DNA from: Bacteroidota bacterium
Lineage (GTDB): Bacteria; Bacteroidota; Bacteroidia; Bacteroidales; UBA10428
DNA length: 64,000 nt
NCBI GenBank assembly: GCA_023442525.1
Contig: JAEZZA010000004.1
Coordinates: 1 to 64,000 of the forward strand
Reading direction: 5' to 3'
This document shows positions 44,445 to 53,799 of this stretch, piece by piece (the first letter of the stretch is position 1; every line of letters starts with the position of its first letter). Both the position numbers and the translations under genes were made by a program. Under the pieces are notes generated by a model. It was not told the origin of the DNA. It saw only the letters and a program-made list of their open reading frames with translations, and ran no database searches.

Positions 44445-45722
44445 ATGAGAGTGATTCAAAAACTGATATATAAGGATTTCCTGGTTCTCATAAGAGACCG
44501 GAGCGGACTGGCCATGTTGTTTATCATGCCAATGGCACTTGTACTGATCATGACAGCATTGCAGAACAACACGTTCAAAGCTATCAACGAAAGCGGAATC
44601 AATCTGGTTCTGCTAAATAACGACCAGGATTCACTGGGTCTGGCAATTGAAAAGGAACTCGATAATTCGAATTTTTTCAACATACATAAATCTGTTGACC
44701 ATAAAACACCCGACGAAAAATCGGTGAGGGAAGCAGTTGCATCCGGCCGGTTCCAGATTGGTGTTGTGATACCTGAGAATGCAACCAACCGGATCAGGGA
44801 AAAAGTAAAAGAGAATGTTCTGATGATCTTCTCAGGTAAAACTTCTGCCAGCGGTCCCAAAGATTCCATACTTATCCGGATATATATCGACCCTGCCACC
44901 AAGAATTCACTCAGATCAACTCTGCAGGGGTCGATACGTGAATTCTCCGCTAAAATTGAATCCCGAATTGTTTTTACGGAGCTCACAAGGGAAATTAACA
45001 GCCGTATGATGGCACAACTTCCCGATCTGAACAGGTTAAGGGAAGAGGTTGTGTTTTACGATGAGGAATATGTTGCCCGAAACAACCGGACTGTCATCCC
45101 CAATGCCGTTCAACACAACGTGCCGGCATGGACACTTTTCGCCATGTTTTTTATTGTGATACCCTTTGCCAGTGCGATGATAAAAGAACGTGAAGACAGC
45201 AGCCTTGCCCGTCTTCTTACTATGCCTTGTTCTTACGGGACAATTATGATCAGCAGAGTAATTGTTTACCTGGTAGTATGCTTCATGCAATTTGCCCTGA
45301 TCATGGCAATGGGCGTGTTCCTTTTCCCTGTTCTGGGTTTACCCTCGCTGGTAATCGAAGGCAGAATGGCAGGACTATCGGTTATGGCTATAGCTGCTTC
45401 ACTGGCCGCGATCGGCTACGGTGTGGCTGTAGGTACCATATCCCGCACACATCAGCAGGCCGCAATCTTTGCTTCAATATCCGTTGTGATACTGGCTGCG
45501 ATCGGTGGTATTTGGGTACCCGTATTCATCATGCCTTCGCTGATGAGGGAACTCAGTATCATTTCGCCTATGAACTGGGGATTACATGGATTCTATGATA
45601 TCCTTGTTCGCAATTCATCGCTGATACAGGTAATACAATATGCCTTTTACCTGATTGTTTTCTCTGCTGCATGCCTGTTGCTTGCCATGTACTATCACAG
45701 GTCGCGCAAGGAGATGGCTTAA
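44445..45722 (+). CDS. ABC-2 type transporter permease
   Basis: 425 residues. One N-terminal membrane helix (about 22-40), then a periplasmic domain of about 200 residues, then five C-terminal helices, as in YhgE/ABC-2 membrane_3 exporters. It forms a unit with the preceding ATPase. Substrate inferred from context only. It converges with the following beta-rich protein, with a 4-nt overlap. Confidence 0.9.
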   Translation: MRVIQKLIYKDFLVLIRDRSGLAMLFIMPMALVLIMTALQNNTFKAINESGINLVLLNNDQDSLGLAIEKELDNSNFFNIHKSVDHKTPDEKSVREAVASGRFQIGVVIPENATNRIREKVKENVLMIFSGKTSASGPKDSILIRIYIDPATKNSLRSTLQGSIREFSAKIESRIVFTELTREINSRMMAQLPDLNRLREEVVFYDEEYVARNNRTVIPNAVQHNVPAWTLFAMFFIVIPFASAMIKEREDSSLARLLTMPCSYGTIMISRVIVYLVVCFMQFALIMAMGVFLFPVLGLPSLVIEGRMAGLSVMAIAASLAAIGYGVAVGTISRTHQQAAIFASISVVILAAIGGIWVPVFIMPSLMRELSIISPMNWGLHGFYDILVRNSSLIQVIQYAFYLIVFSAACLLLAMYYHRSRKEMA

Positions 45723-46402
45723 AACAGGAAATCCATTTTGAAACCTCCGGTAAGGTTATAACTCCATTTAGGCCCTTCGTTATAGTAGTAATTCCAATTG
45801 TCGAACAACCCCGAAATTTCTCTCACTTCTTTAATGTCGACATTGTAATAATGGTTGTGACGTAAACGCACACCAATGCCTCCATATATTTCAAATGCCA
45901 TTGCGGGTCCCATCTTGAAAATGAATCCTCCCTTCACATTGAATCCCGTCTTTGTTCTTAGGAAATCGGCCTGATAGTAGTAAATGGACAACTCTTCATC
46001 CTCGGGCTTGAAATTATCATCAAGCATCGTCTGCCTGTGCCGGATATAATAAAGCTCAAATCCTGTATAGGGTATCACGTATTTCCGGACTCCCGAAACA
46101 AGATATCTGCTTTCGGTACGCATTTCCCAGAGTCTGTAGTTCGGGTTAAGATCCTCATGAAGGTAAAATGACGATTCGGGAAAAACCCGATGACTTCCAT
46201 ATCCCATCTCAAATGTCTGCGAATAATAATTACTTACAATAAAGGTATAGCCAAACCGAAGACGCGGAAAATTGGGATCAAACGGTGTTGCCAGGTTAAA
46301 CGATATAATATTGCGCCTGAATTTCTCCTCAACCGGATTCCCTGCATTAAGAATCGTTGGTAAAGCTATTATCCAGGCCAGAAGGACAATCCTTTTATTC
46401 AT
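45719..46402 (-). CDS. Putative outer-membrane beta-barrel protein
   Basis: 227 residues with a signal peptide (about 1-20, ending LNAG). The rest alternates aromatic and polar residues, e.g. NYYSQTFEMGYGSHRVF and VKGGFIFKMGPAMAFEIYGG, and ends with Phe (FKMDFLF), typical of small outer-membrane barrels recognised by BAM. It lacks identified homology. It is on the minus strand inside an otherwise plus-strand locus and diverges from the first ACP gene. Confidence 0.65.
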   Translation of the reverse strand: MNKRIVLLAWIIALPTILNAGNPVEEKFRRNIISFNLATPFDPNFPRLRFGYTFIVSNYYSQTFEMGYGSHRVFPESSFYLHEDLNPNYRLWEMRTESRYLVSGVRKYVIPYTGFELYYIRHRQTMLDDNFKPEDEELSIYYYQADFLRTKTGFNVKGGFIFKMGPAMAFEIYGGIGVRLRHNHYYNVDIKEVREISGLFDNWNYYYNEGPKWSYNLTGGFKMDFLF

Positions 46403-46439
46403 TTCGTTTCGTTGTTTGTTTAACTTATTATTTTAAAGA

Positions 46440-46457
46440 TATACGTTTATACGTATA
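46440..46457. promoter_or_regulatory. 7-bp inverted repeat in divergent promoter region
   Basis: TATACGT-TTAT-ACGTATA is a perfect inverted repeat with a 4-nt centre, located 37 nt upstream of the beta-barrel gene and 131 nt upstream of the ACP gene. It could be a binding site for a dimeric regulator of both units. Symmetry is the only evidence. The rest of the 186-nt spacer is A/T-rich. Confidence 0.4.
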
Positions 46458-46588
46458 GTTGCATCCGGGGTAATGTTAATTTCTGAATTAGTTTTTTTAT
46501 ATTGCACGACCTTATTCAGGCCTTTTGTGAATTTTTAAAATATTAATAACCAGGTACTTATATTAATAAGTGTCGCTTTTTTCATTAT

Positions 46589-46852
46589 ATGGAAGAGTTA
46601 ATCAGGCAGTTGAAACAAGATATTATTGAAGCACTTTCGCTTGAAGACGTTGTGGCAGATGATTTTGATGCCGATACTCCTTTATTCGTCGAAGGTCTCG
46701 GATTGGATTCAATTGACGCTCTTGAGCTGATCCTGCTCATGGAACGCAAATATGGTGTTAAAATCGAGGATCCTAAAGAAAGGCGTAATGTTCTCAGAAA
46801 TGTCAGAACTATGGCCGAATGCATAATGAATCACCGAAATATGCAGAAGTAA
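46589..46852 (+). CDS. Acyl carrier protein, module 1
   Basis: 87 residues. The phosphopantetheine site is Ser41 in GLGLDSIDALEL. It closely resembles the ACP at 57425-57682 (same length, same Ser position, shared LFV-GLGLDSIDALEL core and RSVRTMAE-like C terminus). It heads module 1 (ACP, ketosynthase, chain-length-factor-like), and its stop overlaps the ketosynthase start by one base. Confidence 0.93.
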   Translation: MEELIRQLKQDIIEALSLEDVVADDFDADTPLFVEGLGLDSIDALELILLMERKYGVKIEDPKERRNVLRNVRTMAECIMNHRNMQK

Positions 46853-48042
46853 TGGCACCCCGGGTTTTTGTGACCGGTGTCGGAATTATTTCAGCTATTG
46901 GCAATGGCATTTCGGAAAACCGGAAATCAATTGTCGATCACAATTCGGGCATAGGGAAATTAACTCACTTTGATTCTGTTCACAAGGATATCCCTGTTGC
47001 AGCCATTAAATACAGCAATCCTGAACTACGTGAATTAGCCGGGTTAACAGGCAACAATACTATTTATACCCGTAATACGCTGCTGGCTATAATTGCTGCA
47101 TCGCAGGCTATGCAAAGGGCCGGTTACAAAAAAGAATACTCAGATAATACGGGAGCAGTATTTGCCACCACAGTGGGGGGCATGGATTACAACGAGCAGT
47201 ATTACCGCTCACTTTTAAAAGAAGACAAGTACAAAGAATATATCGGTGTTTTGGATAGTGCCGATTGTGGCGAAAAGGTTGCGGCTTATTTCGGATTAAG
47301 CAATAATATCACTACCGTTTCAACAGCATGCTCATCGTCGGCTAATGCATTGTTATTCGGATCGCGACTGATTAAAAGCGGCCGTCTGAAACGTGTTCTG
47401 GCCGGGGGCTCCGATGCGCTTACCAGGTTCACCCTTAACGGATTTAATGCACTTGAAATTCTGTCATCCACAGGATGCAGGCCATTCGATAGTTCGAGAA
47501 ACGGATTGACAATTGGCGAAGGTGCTGCATTCCTGGTTCTCGAATCGGAAGACGTAGCTGATCCCAAAAAGATAATCGGCGAGGTTAAGGGATATTCCAA
47601 TGTAAATGAGGCTTACCATGCTACGGCCTCTTCAACCGAAGGCACGGGAGCATCATTGGCCATGAACGGCGCCCTGGAATCGGCCGGTTTAAACGCTTCG
47701 CAAATCGATTATATTAATGCGCATGGTACCGGCACTGAAATAAACGACCTGTCGGAAGGCCGGGCCATTGAAACTGTATTCGGGAACAACATTCCTCCGG
47801 TAAGTTCCACAAAAGGATTTACCGGTCATACCCTTGGTGCAGCAGGTGCTGTTGAAGCCGTTTTTTCATTAATCGCACTCATGGATCAGTTGGTATTGCC
47901 AAATTTGAATTATACCGGAAAAATGCCTGAGCTGTCATTCGAACCCGTTAAATCAGCCCGTTCACACCGAATCCGCAATGTAATGTCAAATTCATTCGGA
48001 TTTGGAGGCAGTAATACAACACTCATTTTTTCTGAATTCTGA
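46852..48042 (+). CDS. FabF-like beta-ketoacyl-ACP synthase, module 1
   Basis: 396 residues from ATG 46852, which overlaps the ACP stop; an in-frame ATG 33 nt earlier adds nothing conserved. The KAS II triad is complete: Cys160 in STACSSSANAL, His in YINAHGTGTEIND, and His in STKGFTGHTLGAAGAVE. It is the catalytic partner for the CLF-like protein that follows, as ApeO is for ApeC in aryl polyene synthesis. The paralogue at 57685-58902 has its nucleophile at the same residue number. Confidence 0.92.
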   Translation: MAPRVFVTGVGIISAIGNGISENRKSIVDHNSGIGKLTHFDSVHKDIPVAAIKYSNPELRELAGLTGNNTIYTRNTLLAIIAASQAMQRAGYKKEYSDNTGAVFATTVGGMDYNEQYYRSLLKEDKYKEYIGVLDSADCGEKVAAYFGLSNNITTVSTACSSSANALLFGSRLIKSGRLKRVLAGGSDALTRFTLNGFNALEILSSTGCRPFDSSRNGLTIGEGAAFLVLESEDVADPKKIIGEVKGYSNVNEAYHATASSTEGTGASLAMNGALESAGLNASQIDYINAHGTGTEINDLSEGRAIETVFGNNIPPVSSTKGFTGHTLGAAGAVEAVFSLIALMDQLVLPNLNYTGKMPELSFEPVKSARSHRIRNVMSNSFGFGGSNTTLIFSEF

Positions 48043-49118
48043 TGGCAGTTTATATACAATCTGGTGCAATTATATCCCCGCAGCACACTCACGATGCTGT
48101 GGATTTTCCTGCTGTGATTCACAGTGATGTATCAGACAGACTTAATTGTATTGAACCTGAATACCGGACGCTGATAAATCCGTTACTCCTGCGCAGAATG
48201 CCCAGAATACTTAAAATGGGACTGGGAGCCGCCCAATTGTGCATTTCACGCTCGGAATGCACTAATCCCGACGGTATTATTGTTGGAACCGGACTCGGCT
48301 GCCTCGATAACCTGGAGAAATTCCTTCTTGACGTTATTGATAATAATGAAGAGGTGACATCTGTGCTCCCGTTCATTAATTCCACTCATAATGCCGTGGC
48401 TGCCCAGATTGCCATGCTTCTGAAAAACCAGAAATATAACACCACATACTGTCACAGAAACTTCTCGTTTGAAACGGCTCTTCTGGATGGGATGATGCTG
48501 GTAGAGGAAAACAGAGCAAATCATATCCTCGTCGGTGGTATCGATGAATGCACCGGTGATTATATACTCATCCACCGTTACCTGGGTACATGGAAAGATC
48601 CTTTAAACAATCTCGAACTTTTCAGTTCTCCTACACCGGGAACAATTGCCGGCGAAGGTGCAGGGTTCTTCATGCTTGGCGGTAAGAAAAGTGAAAATAC
48701 CGGATCTGTACGGTTGGTAGGTGTTCATACATTTTTAACACCGGAACTGGTGAATGAAATGGAAATAACCGCAAGAATCATGAGCTTTCTCAGCAAACAT
48801 TCAATGGACACCGGCGATATCGATGGTGTGATTATGGGATTCAGCGGTGATTCAAAAACAGATAGCATTTATAATTACCTGGCCGGTGAATTATTCGGTG
48901 ATCAGACAATCCTTGGCTATAAACATTTATGCGGTGAATATTATACTTCAGGAGCCTTTGCCCTTTGGCTGGCCTCTGTAATTGCAGGGAAGGAGAAAAT
49001 ACCGGAAATTTTGCTGATGAGTTCATTAATAAAAACACCGCTGAAAACGATATTGATTTATAACCAGCTTAATTCGACGGAACATTCCCTGATCTGTTTG
49101 AAATATGACCGTTTATGA
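48042..49118 (+). CDS. Ketosynthase-like chain length factor, module 1
   Basis: 358 residues with thiolase-fold character (GIIVGTGLGCLDNLEKFL; INSTHNAVAAQIAML; GTIAGEGAGFFMLGG) but no active-site triad. Aligned with its neighbour, the nucleophile Cys falls on Asn in RNFSFETAL, the NAHGTGT motif reads GFSGDSKTD, and the second His becomes Glu in YKHLCGEYYTSGAFAL. This fits a CLF/KS-beta partner. It starts on the last base of the ketosynthase stop. Confidence 0.85.
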   Translation: MAVYIQSGAIISPQHTHDAVDFPAVIHSDVSDRLNCIEPEYRTLINPLLLRRMPRILKMGLGAAQLCISRSECTNPDGIIVGTGLGCLDNLEKFLLDVIDNNEEVTSVLPFINSTHNAVAAQIAMLLKNQKYNTTYCHRNFSFETALLDGMMLVEENRANHILVGGIDECTGDYILIHRYLGTWKDPLNNLELFSSPTPGTIAGEGAGFFMLGGKKSENTGSVRLVGVHTFLTPELVNEMEITARIMSFLSKHSMDTGDIDGVIMGFSGDSKTDSIYNYLAGELFGDQTILGYKHLCGEYYTSGAFALWLASVIAGKEKIPEILLMSSLIKTPLKTILIYNQLNSTEHSLICLKYDRL

Positions 49119-50595
49119 TGTTGTAATTGTCGGAGGAGGTCTTGGAGGGCTTCTTTGCGGAAATATTCTCAGCCGCGAAGGAATGAATGTTTGCCTGATC
49201 GAGAAAAATCATAAGCTGGGCGGATCATTGCAGACTTTCGGAAGGAAGGGTTGCATTTTCAATACAGGATTGAACTACACCGAAAGCCTCGACAAGGGCC
49301 AGGTACTTCACCAATACTTCAGATACTTTAAGCTCATTGACAGGATTCAGCTGAGAAGGCTCGATGGAAACGGATTTGAGCATATTCACTTCAACAACGG
49401 TGAGTATAAATTTGCAATGGGCCGGGAGTCATTCGTTGAAACACTCTGCCGGCAATTCCCATCGGAACGCGAAGGTTTAAACGAATATGTTTCCAGAATA
49501 CACAGTATCTGTGAGGGTATTCCACTTTATACATTCTCGGGCGAACCATCCAATATAATCCTGAACAGCAATCTGAATACGGGAGCTGCAGGCTTTATCC
49601 GGTCGGTTATTTCAGACCCGCGTTTACAGAATATTCTGGCCGGAAATAATATGCTGTATTCGGGAACCGACGACCGGACACCTCTATACATTCACGCGCT
49701 CATCAACAATTCATTTATCGAAAGTGCCTGGCGAATTGCCGACGGCAGTCATAATGTTGTGAATGTTCTTGCCGAAAACATCACCAGTAACGGTGGTACA
49801 ATTATGAAGAATAAAAGGGTTGATAAAATTCACTCGCATAACGGTATTGTTGAATCGGTGATTCTCGAAAACGGCGAAAGAATTTCAGGTAAAAATTTCA
49901 TTGTTAATGTTCATCCATCAGAATTACTTAAAATGGTTGAACCAAATGCATTAAGAAAGACTTTTCGCATCCGTATTGATAATCTGGGCGATACCATGGG
50001 TATGTTTACACTCTACCTTGTATTCAAAAAGAATACAGTGCCCTATATGAATTTTAATTTCTACCATTACAACCACGATAATGTATGGGTAGCATCGGAC
50101 TACGACGTTAAAAAGTGGCCCCAGAACTATCTGCTGATGCCGGTTGCTATGTCGGATGATTCAAAGTATGCGCGCAGTGCATCTGTAATTACCTATATGA
50201 ATTATTCCGAGCTTCAGAAATGGGAAAATACTTTCACCGGCAACAGGGGCGATGATTATCTTGAATTTAAAAACAACAAGGCGGTTGAGCTTCTGAAATC
50301 AGTGGAACATCAATTCCCGGGCATTTCCAATAATGTGGAAGCTTATTACACATCTACACCTCTAACCTGGAGGGATTACACAGGTACACGACGCGGATCG
50401 GCTTACGGTTTGATAAAAGATTACAACCGGCCACTGGAGTCGCTTATTTTACCCAGAACTCATATGCCCAATCTGTTTCTTACGGGCCAGAATAACTATG
50501 TACATGGGATACTCGGTGTTACCATAAGTTCGGTAGTTACGTGTTCCCAACTGATAGATGAATCATATCTAGTAAAAAAAATACGATCTTCGTAG
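49105..50595 (+). CDS. FAD-dependent oxidoreductase, CrtI/retinol-saturase-like (copy 1)
   Basis: 496 residues. The dinucleotide-binding motif is VVIVGGGLGGLLCGNILSRE and LIEKNHKLGGSLQTFG follows. The C terminus, NYVHGILGVTISSVVTCSQL, is typical of phytoene-desaturase/retinol-saturase-like flavoproteins. It overlaps the CLF gene by 14 nt and has a tandem paralogue directly downstream. No phytoene synthase is present, so the substrate is probably a polyene or acyl chain of the pigment (inference). Confidence 0.9.
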   Translation: MTVYDVVIVGGGLGGLLCGNILSREGMNVCLIEKNHKLGGSLQTFGRKGCIFNTGLNYTESLDKGQVLHQYFRYFKLIDRIQLRRLDGNGFEHIHFNNGEYKFAMGRESFVETLCRQFPSEREGLNEYVSRIHSICEGIPLYTFSGEPSNIILNSNLNTGAAGFIRSVISDPRLQNILAGNNMLYSGTDDRTPLYIHALINNSFIESAWRIADGSHNVVNVLAENITSNGGTIMKNKRVDKIHSHNGIVESVILENGERISGKNFIVNVHPSELLKMVEPNALRKTFRIRIDNLGDTMGMFTLYLVFKKNTVPYMNFNFYHYNHDNVWVASDYDVKKWPQNYLLMPVAMSDDSKYARSASVITYMNYSELQKWENTFTGNRGDDYLEFKNNKAVELLKSVEHQFPGISNNVEAYYTSTPLTWRDYTGTRRGSAYGLIKDYNRPLESLILPRTHMPNLFLTGQNNYVHGILGVTISSVVTCSQLIDESYLVKKIRSS

Positions 50596-50609
50596 TTTAA
50601 TGCAGCCGG

Positions 50610-52103
50610 ATGAAATTTGATGTAGCTATTATTGGAAGTGGTTTAGGCGGATTGCAGTGCGCTTACATTCTCAGCAAGGAAGGATATAACGTTTGTGTTC
50701 TCGAAAAGAACCGTGTACTGGGTGGTTGTCTCCAAACATTTTCGAGATGTGGAACTGTTTTTGATACCGGTATGCACTATATCGGAGGAATGGATAAGGA
50801 CCGGCTGCTTTATAAGCTGTTCAATTATTTCGACCTGAATTCAGGATTGCAATTGAAACGCCTCGACGACGACGGCTATGATGTCATTCGTTACAACGAT
50901 AAGGATTACCGGTTTGCAATGGGATATAAACAATTCACCGAATCGTTCTGTGAGCAGTTCCCCGGCGAAAGGGAAGCCATTGGCAAATACGTTGATATGA
51001 TGCGTGAGGTACGTGATTCAGTTGATTTTTATAACCTTGAGAATCTCAGTAGTTCCAATACTGCTTACCTGAAGTATTACGGGATGGGGTTTGCCGATTT
51101 TCTTGATTCCATTACAACAAATGAAACGCTCAAAAACGTACTTACCGGATTCGCACCTCTCTACGGGGGCATGAGAGAAACTTCACCCGTTTATATTCCC
51201 CTGATCATTCATTCTTCATATATTGAAGGATCGTACCGTTTTGTTGGCGGTGGATCTCAGTTAAGTGAGCTTCTCGCCAATTCGATTGTAAAAAACGGAG
51301 GTACCATTATGAAAAAGGCCTGCGTTACCAGGGTTGAATACAAAGATGAGAAAGTAACATCGCTTGAAATAAACGGAACCGATCATATAGAAGCCGACCA
51401 CTTCATTTCGGATATTCATCCAAAAACCTTGTTCAGCCTGTTGGATGGAAATGCTTTCAGGCCTGCGTACACGAATCGCATTAATAGTATCGATGAAACT
51501 TATGGAATGTTTACCGTATATTTGTCGATGAAACCTAAGGCGTTCAGGTACATCAACAAGAATTATTTCTGTTATCAGGTGAAGGATCTGTGGAACGACT
51601 TTCATTATACGCAGGATACCTGGCCGGGAGGATACATGATCCACTTTTCGGCATTTGAAGACGACATGGAATATGCTGATGCAATCATCGTTAATACCGT
51701 TATGCGATGGGAGGAAATGACACCCTGGATTAATACAACGTTTGAGAACAGAGGCGAAAGCTACCTTGCTTTCAAACAGATGAAATCCGCAAAAATCATG
51801 GAACAGGTAGAAAAGGATTTCCCTGGTATCAAAAAGGCAGTGAAATTTGTCTATACCTCATCACCACTTACCTATCGTGATTATACCGGAACATGGGAAG
51901 GCTCTGTATATGGAATTCAGAAAGATTATAAGAATCCATTAAAAACAATGATCTTGCCAAGAACGCGGTTGAGAAATCTTCTGCTCACCGGTCAGAACAC
52001 AAATGTACACGGCGTGGTAGGAGTTACAATTGGTTCATTTCTTACCTGTGCCGAAATATTGGGCAAGACTTACCTTATGAACAAAATGCAAAATGCCGGT
52101 TAA
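50610..52103 (+). CDS. FAD-dependent oxidoreductase, CrtI/retinol-saturase-like (copy 2)
   Basis: 497 residues, colinear with the preceding gene: VAIIGSGLGGLQCAYILSKE, VLEKNRVLGGCLQTFS, the shared RDYTGT-type and GSAYG/GSVYG blocks near residue 430, and the C-terminal NTNVHGVVGVTIGSFLTCAEI. The pair looks like a tandem duplication that then diverged. Whether each acts alone or as a heterodimer is unknown. The next gene overlaps its end by 11 nt. Confidence 0.9.
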   Translation: MKFDVAIIGSGLGGLQCAYILSKEGYNVCVLEKNRVLGGCLQTFSRCGTVFDTGMHYIGGMDKDRLLYKLFNYFDLNSGLQLKRLDDDGYDVIRYNDKDYRFAMGYKQFTESFCEQFPGEREAIGKYVDMMREVRDSVDFYNLENLSSSNTAYLKYYGMGFADFLDSITTNETLKNVLTGFAPLYGGMRETSPVYIPLIIHSSYIEGSYRFVGGGSQLSELLANSIVKNGGTIMKKACVTRVEYKDEKVTSLEINGTDHIEADHFISDIHPKTLFSLLDGNAFRPAYTNRINSIDETYGMFTVYLSMKPKAFRYINKNYFCYQVKDLWNDFHYTQDTWPGGYMIHFSAFEDDMEYADAIIVNTVMRWEEMTPWINTTFENRGESYLAFKQMKSAKIMEQVEKDFPGIKKAVKFVYTSSPLTYRDYTGTWEGSVYGIQKDYKNPLKTMILPRTRLRNLLLTGQNTNVHGVVGVTIGSFLTCAEILGKTYLMNKMQNAG

Positions 52104-53799
52104 ACCATGGTTTAAGAGGAGAAGACCGAGGGTATTTCTGGTGCTGGTTGTCCTTATTATTGCCGCACTGATATACCTTGCAGTTGTGGCCATTGACCGT
52201 CCGCCTGAAGTTGATGATATGTCGGCGCTCGATATTCAACGGATTGATCACGGTAACGGAACATATAGTTATGGCTCAAACTGGCTTCGCAAAAGCGAAA
52301 GCGGATTGTGGGAGTTGTACCTCGAAGGAAGTCCATTTGAACGTGGCGTAGCATTCGGACAACTTACCCGGGAACTGCTATATTACCAGGAAACCACATT
52401 TTTTAACCAGATTCGCGAAATAATACCGTCGGACAGATACCTCAAAGTCCTGAAATACTTCATTGCTTTTTTTAACCGTAATCTCGACAACTGCATATCC
52501 GATGAGTATAAAAAGGAGATTTACGGAACTTCGCTGGCCTGCGATCCTTCTTATGATTTTATAGGTTCGGGATATCAAAGACAATTGAATTACCATGCAG
52601 CACACGATATAGGGCATGCCTTACAGGGTATGAACCTGGTGGCCTGCACATCGTTTTCGGCCTGGGATAATAAATCAAAGGATTCTTCATTGCTGATCGG
52701 AAGGAATTTCGATTTTTATATGGGCGACGAATTTGCCGTTAACAAGATCGTGTGTTTTGTCAAACCAGACAGCGGTTACCGGTTCATGATGATTACATGG
52801 GCCGATCTGATCGGTGTGGTTTCCGGTATGAATGAAAAAGGACTTACGGTAACACTCAACGCGGCCAAATCAAAAATTCCATGGCAGGCTGCAACACCGG
52901 TGACTCTTCTGGCACGCGAGATTTTACAGTATGCCTCAGACATTGACGAAGCTTATGAAATAGCCCGTAAGCGCGATTTGTTCGTTTCGGAATCTATTAT
53001 GATCGGTTCTGCTAATGACAACACTACAGCCATAATTGAAAAATCACCTCATAAAACGGCACTCTATAATCCCGGAGGAAACCTTATTGTGTGTTCCAAT
53101 CATTTTCAGAGTGAAGAATTTGCAGATGACCCGCGGAATCTTGAGAATATAAAAGAATCCGATTCATTCGACCGGATGAAGAGGGTAAACGAACTTCTGA
53201 GCCGTAGTGAGAAAATTGACGTAGGTATTGCAGCATCCATTCTTCGTGATCAGAAAGTGTTGAATGATGTTGACGCGGGGATGGGCAATGAGCTGGCGAT
53301 AAATCAAATGATTGCTCATCATTCGGTAATTTTCAAACCCGACAGTCTGCTGGTATGGATATCCACTGCTCCATGGCAACTCGGAAAGTTTGTAGCGTAC
53401 GATCTGAACGAAATTTTCAATTTGCCGGCACAACTACCCGACAGAGAAATTCAATTAGTTAGCAGAACAATACCTGCTGATTCTTTCCTGTATAACAACG
53501 AATATACTCAGTTCATGCGGTACAGGGAACTGAGCCGGGAACTCCGGCTTTTAAAAAATGTGCAAAAACCGCTTCCCGAGGGCTTTGCCGAAGAATACAT
53601 TCAGACTAATCCGTTGCTTTATCTGACGTATTCGAATCTTGGCGACTATTACTACGAAACAGGCGATATGGAAACCGCCGTTAAATATTACAAAGGCGCA
53701 CTTGAATGCAGATTGCCTGGATTGGAAGAAAAAGTTCATCTGGAAAAAAAGATCACGAAAATTTCAAAAAAAACAGATAATGGCTCTTCGAGAAATTGA
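52093..53799 (+). CDS. Membrane-anchored C45-type Ntn hydrolase/acyltransferase with TPR tail
   Basis: 568 residues. One N-terminal membrane helix (about 13-34) follows a basic cytoplasmic stretch, so the body is periplasmic. The acyl-CoA:6-APA acyltransferase (peptidase C45) fold shows its nucleophile Cys185 in NLVACTSFSAW, GRNFDFYMGDEF and GVVSGMNEKGLTVTLNAAKS. A short TPR-like helix pair near residues 515-550 (YSNLGDYYYETGDMETAVKYY) follows. In this locus it may form or cleave the ester between polyene acid and dialkylresorcinol (inference). Confidence 0.83.
   Translation: MPVKPWFKRRRPRVFLVLVVLIIAALIYLAVVAIDRPPEVDDMSALDIQRIDHGNGTYSYGSNWLRKSESGLWELYLEGSPFERGVAFGQLTRELLYYQETTFFNQIREIIPSDRYLKVLKYFIAFFNRNLDNCISDEYKKEIYGTSLACDPSYDFIGSGYQRQLNYHAAHDIGHALQGMNLVACTSFSAWDNKSKDSSLLIGRNFDFYMGDEFAVNKIVCFVKPDSGYRFMMITWADLIGVVSGMNEKGLTVTLNAAKSKIPWQAATPVTLLAREILQYASDIDEAYEIARKRDLFVSESIMIGSANDNTTAIIEKSPHKTALYNPGGNLIVCSNHFQSEEFADDPRNLENIKESDSFDRMKRVNELLSRSEKIDVGIAASILRDQKVLNDVDAGMGNELAINQMIAHHSVIFKPDSLLVWISTAPWQLGKFVAYDLNEIFNLPAQLPDREIQLVSRTIPADSFLYNNEYTQFMRYRELSRELRLLKNVQKPLPEGFAEEYIQTNPLLYLTYSNLGDYYYETGDMETAVKYYKGALECRLPGLEEKVHLEKKITKISKKTDNGSSRN

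Noticed and set aside
49105..52103. Carotenoid biosynthesis genes
   Set aside because: The two flavoproteins resemble CrtI, but no phytoene synthase, cyclase or other crt gene occurs; all neighbours are type II PKS or pigment-export genes.
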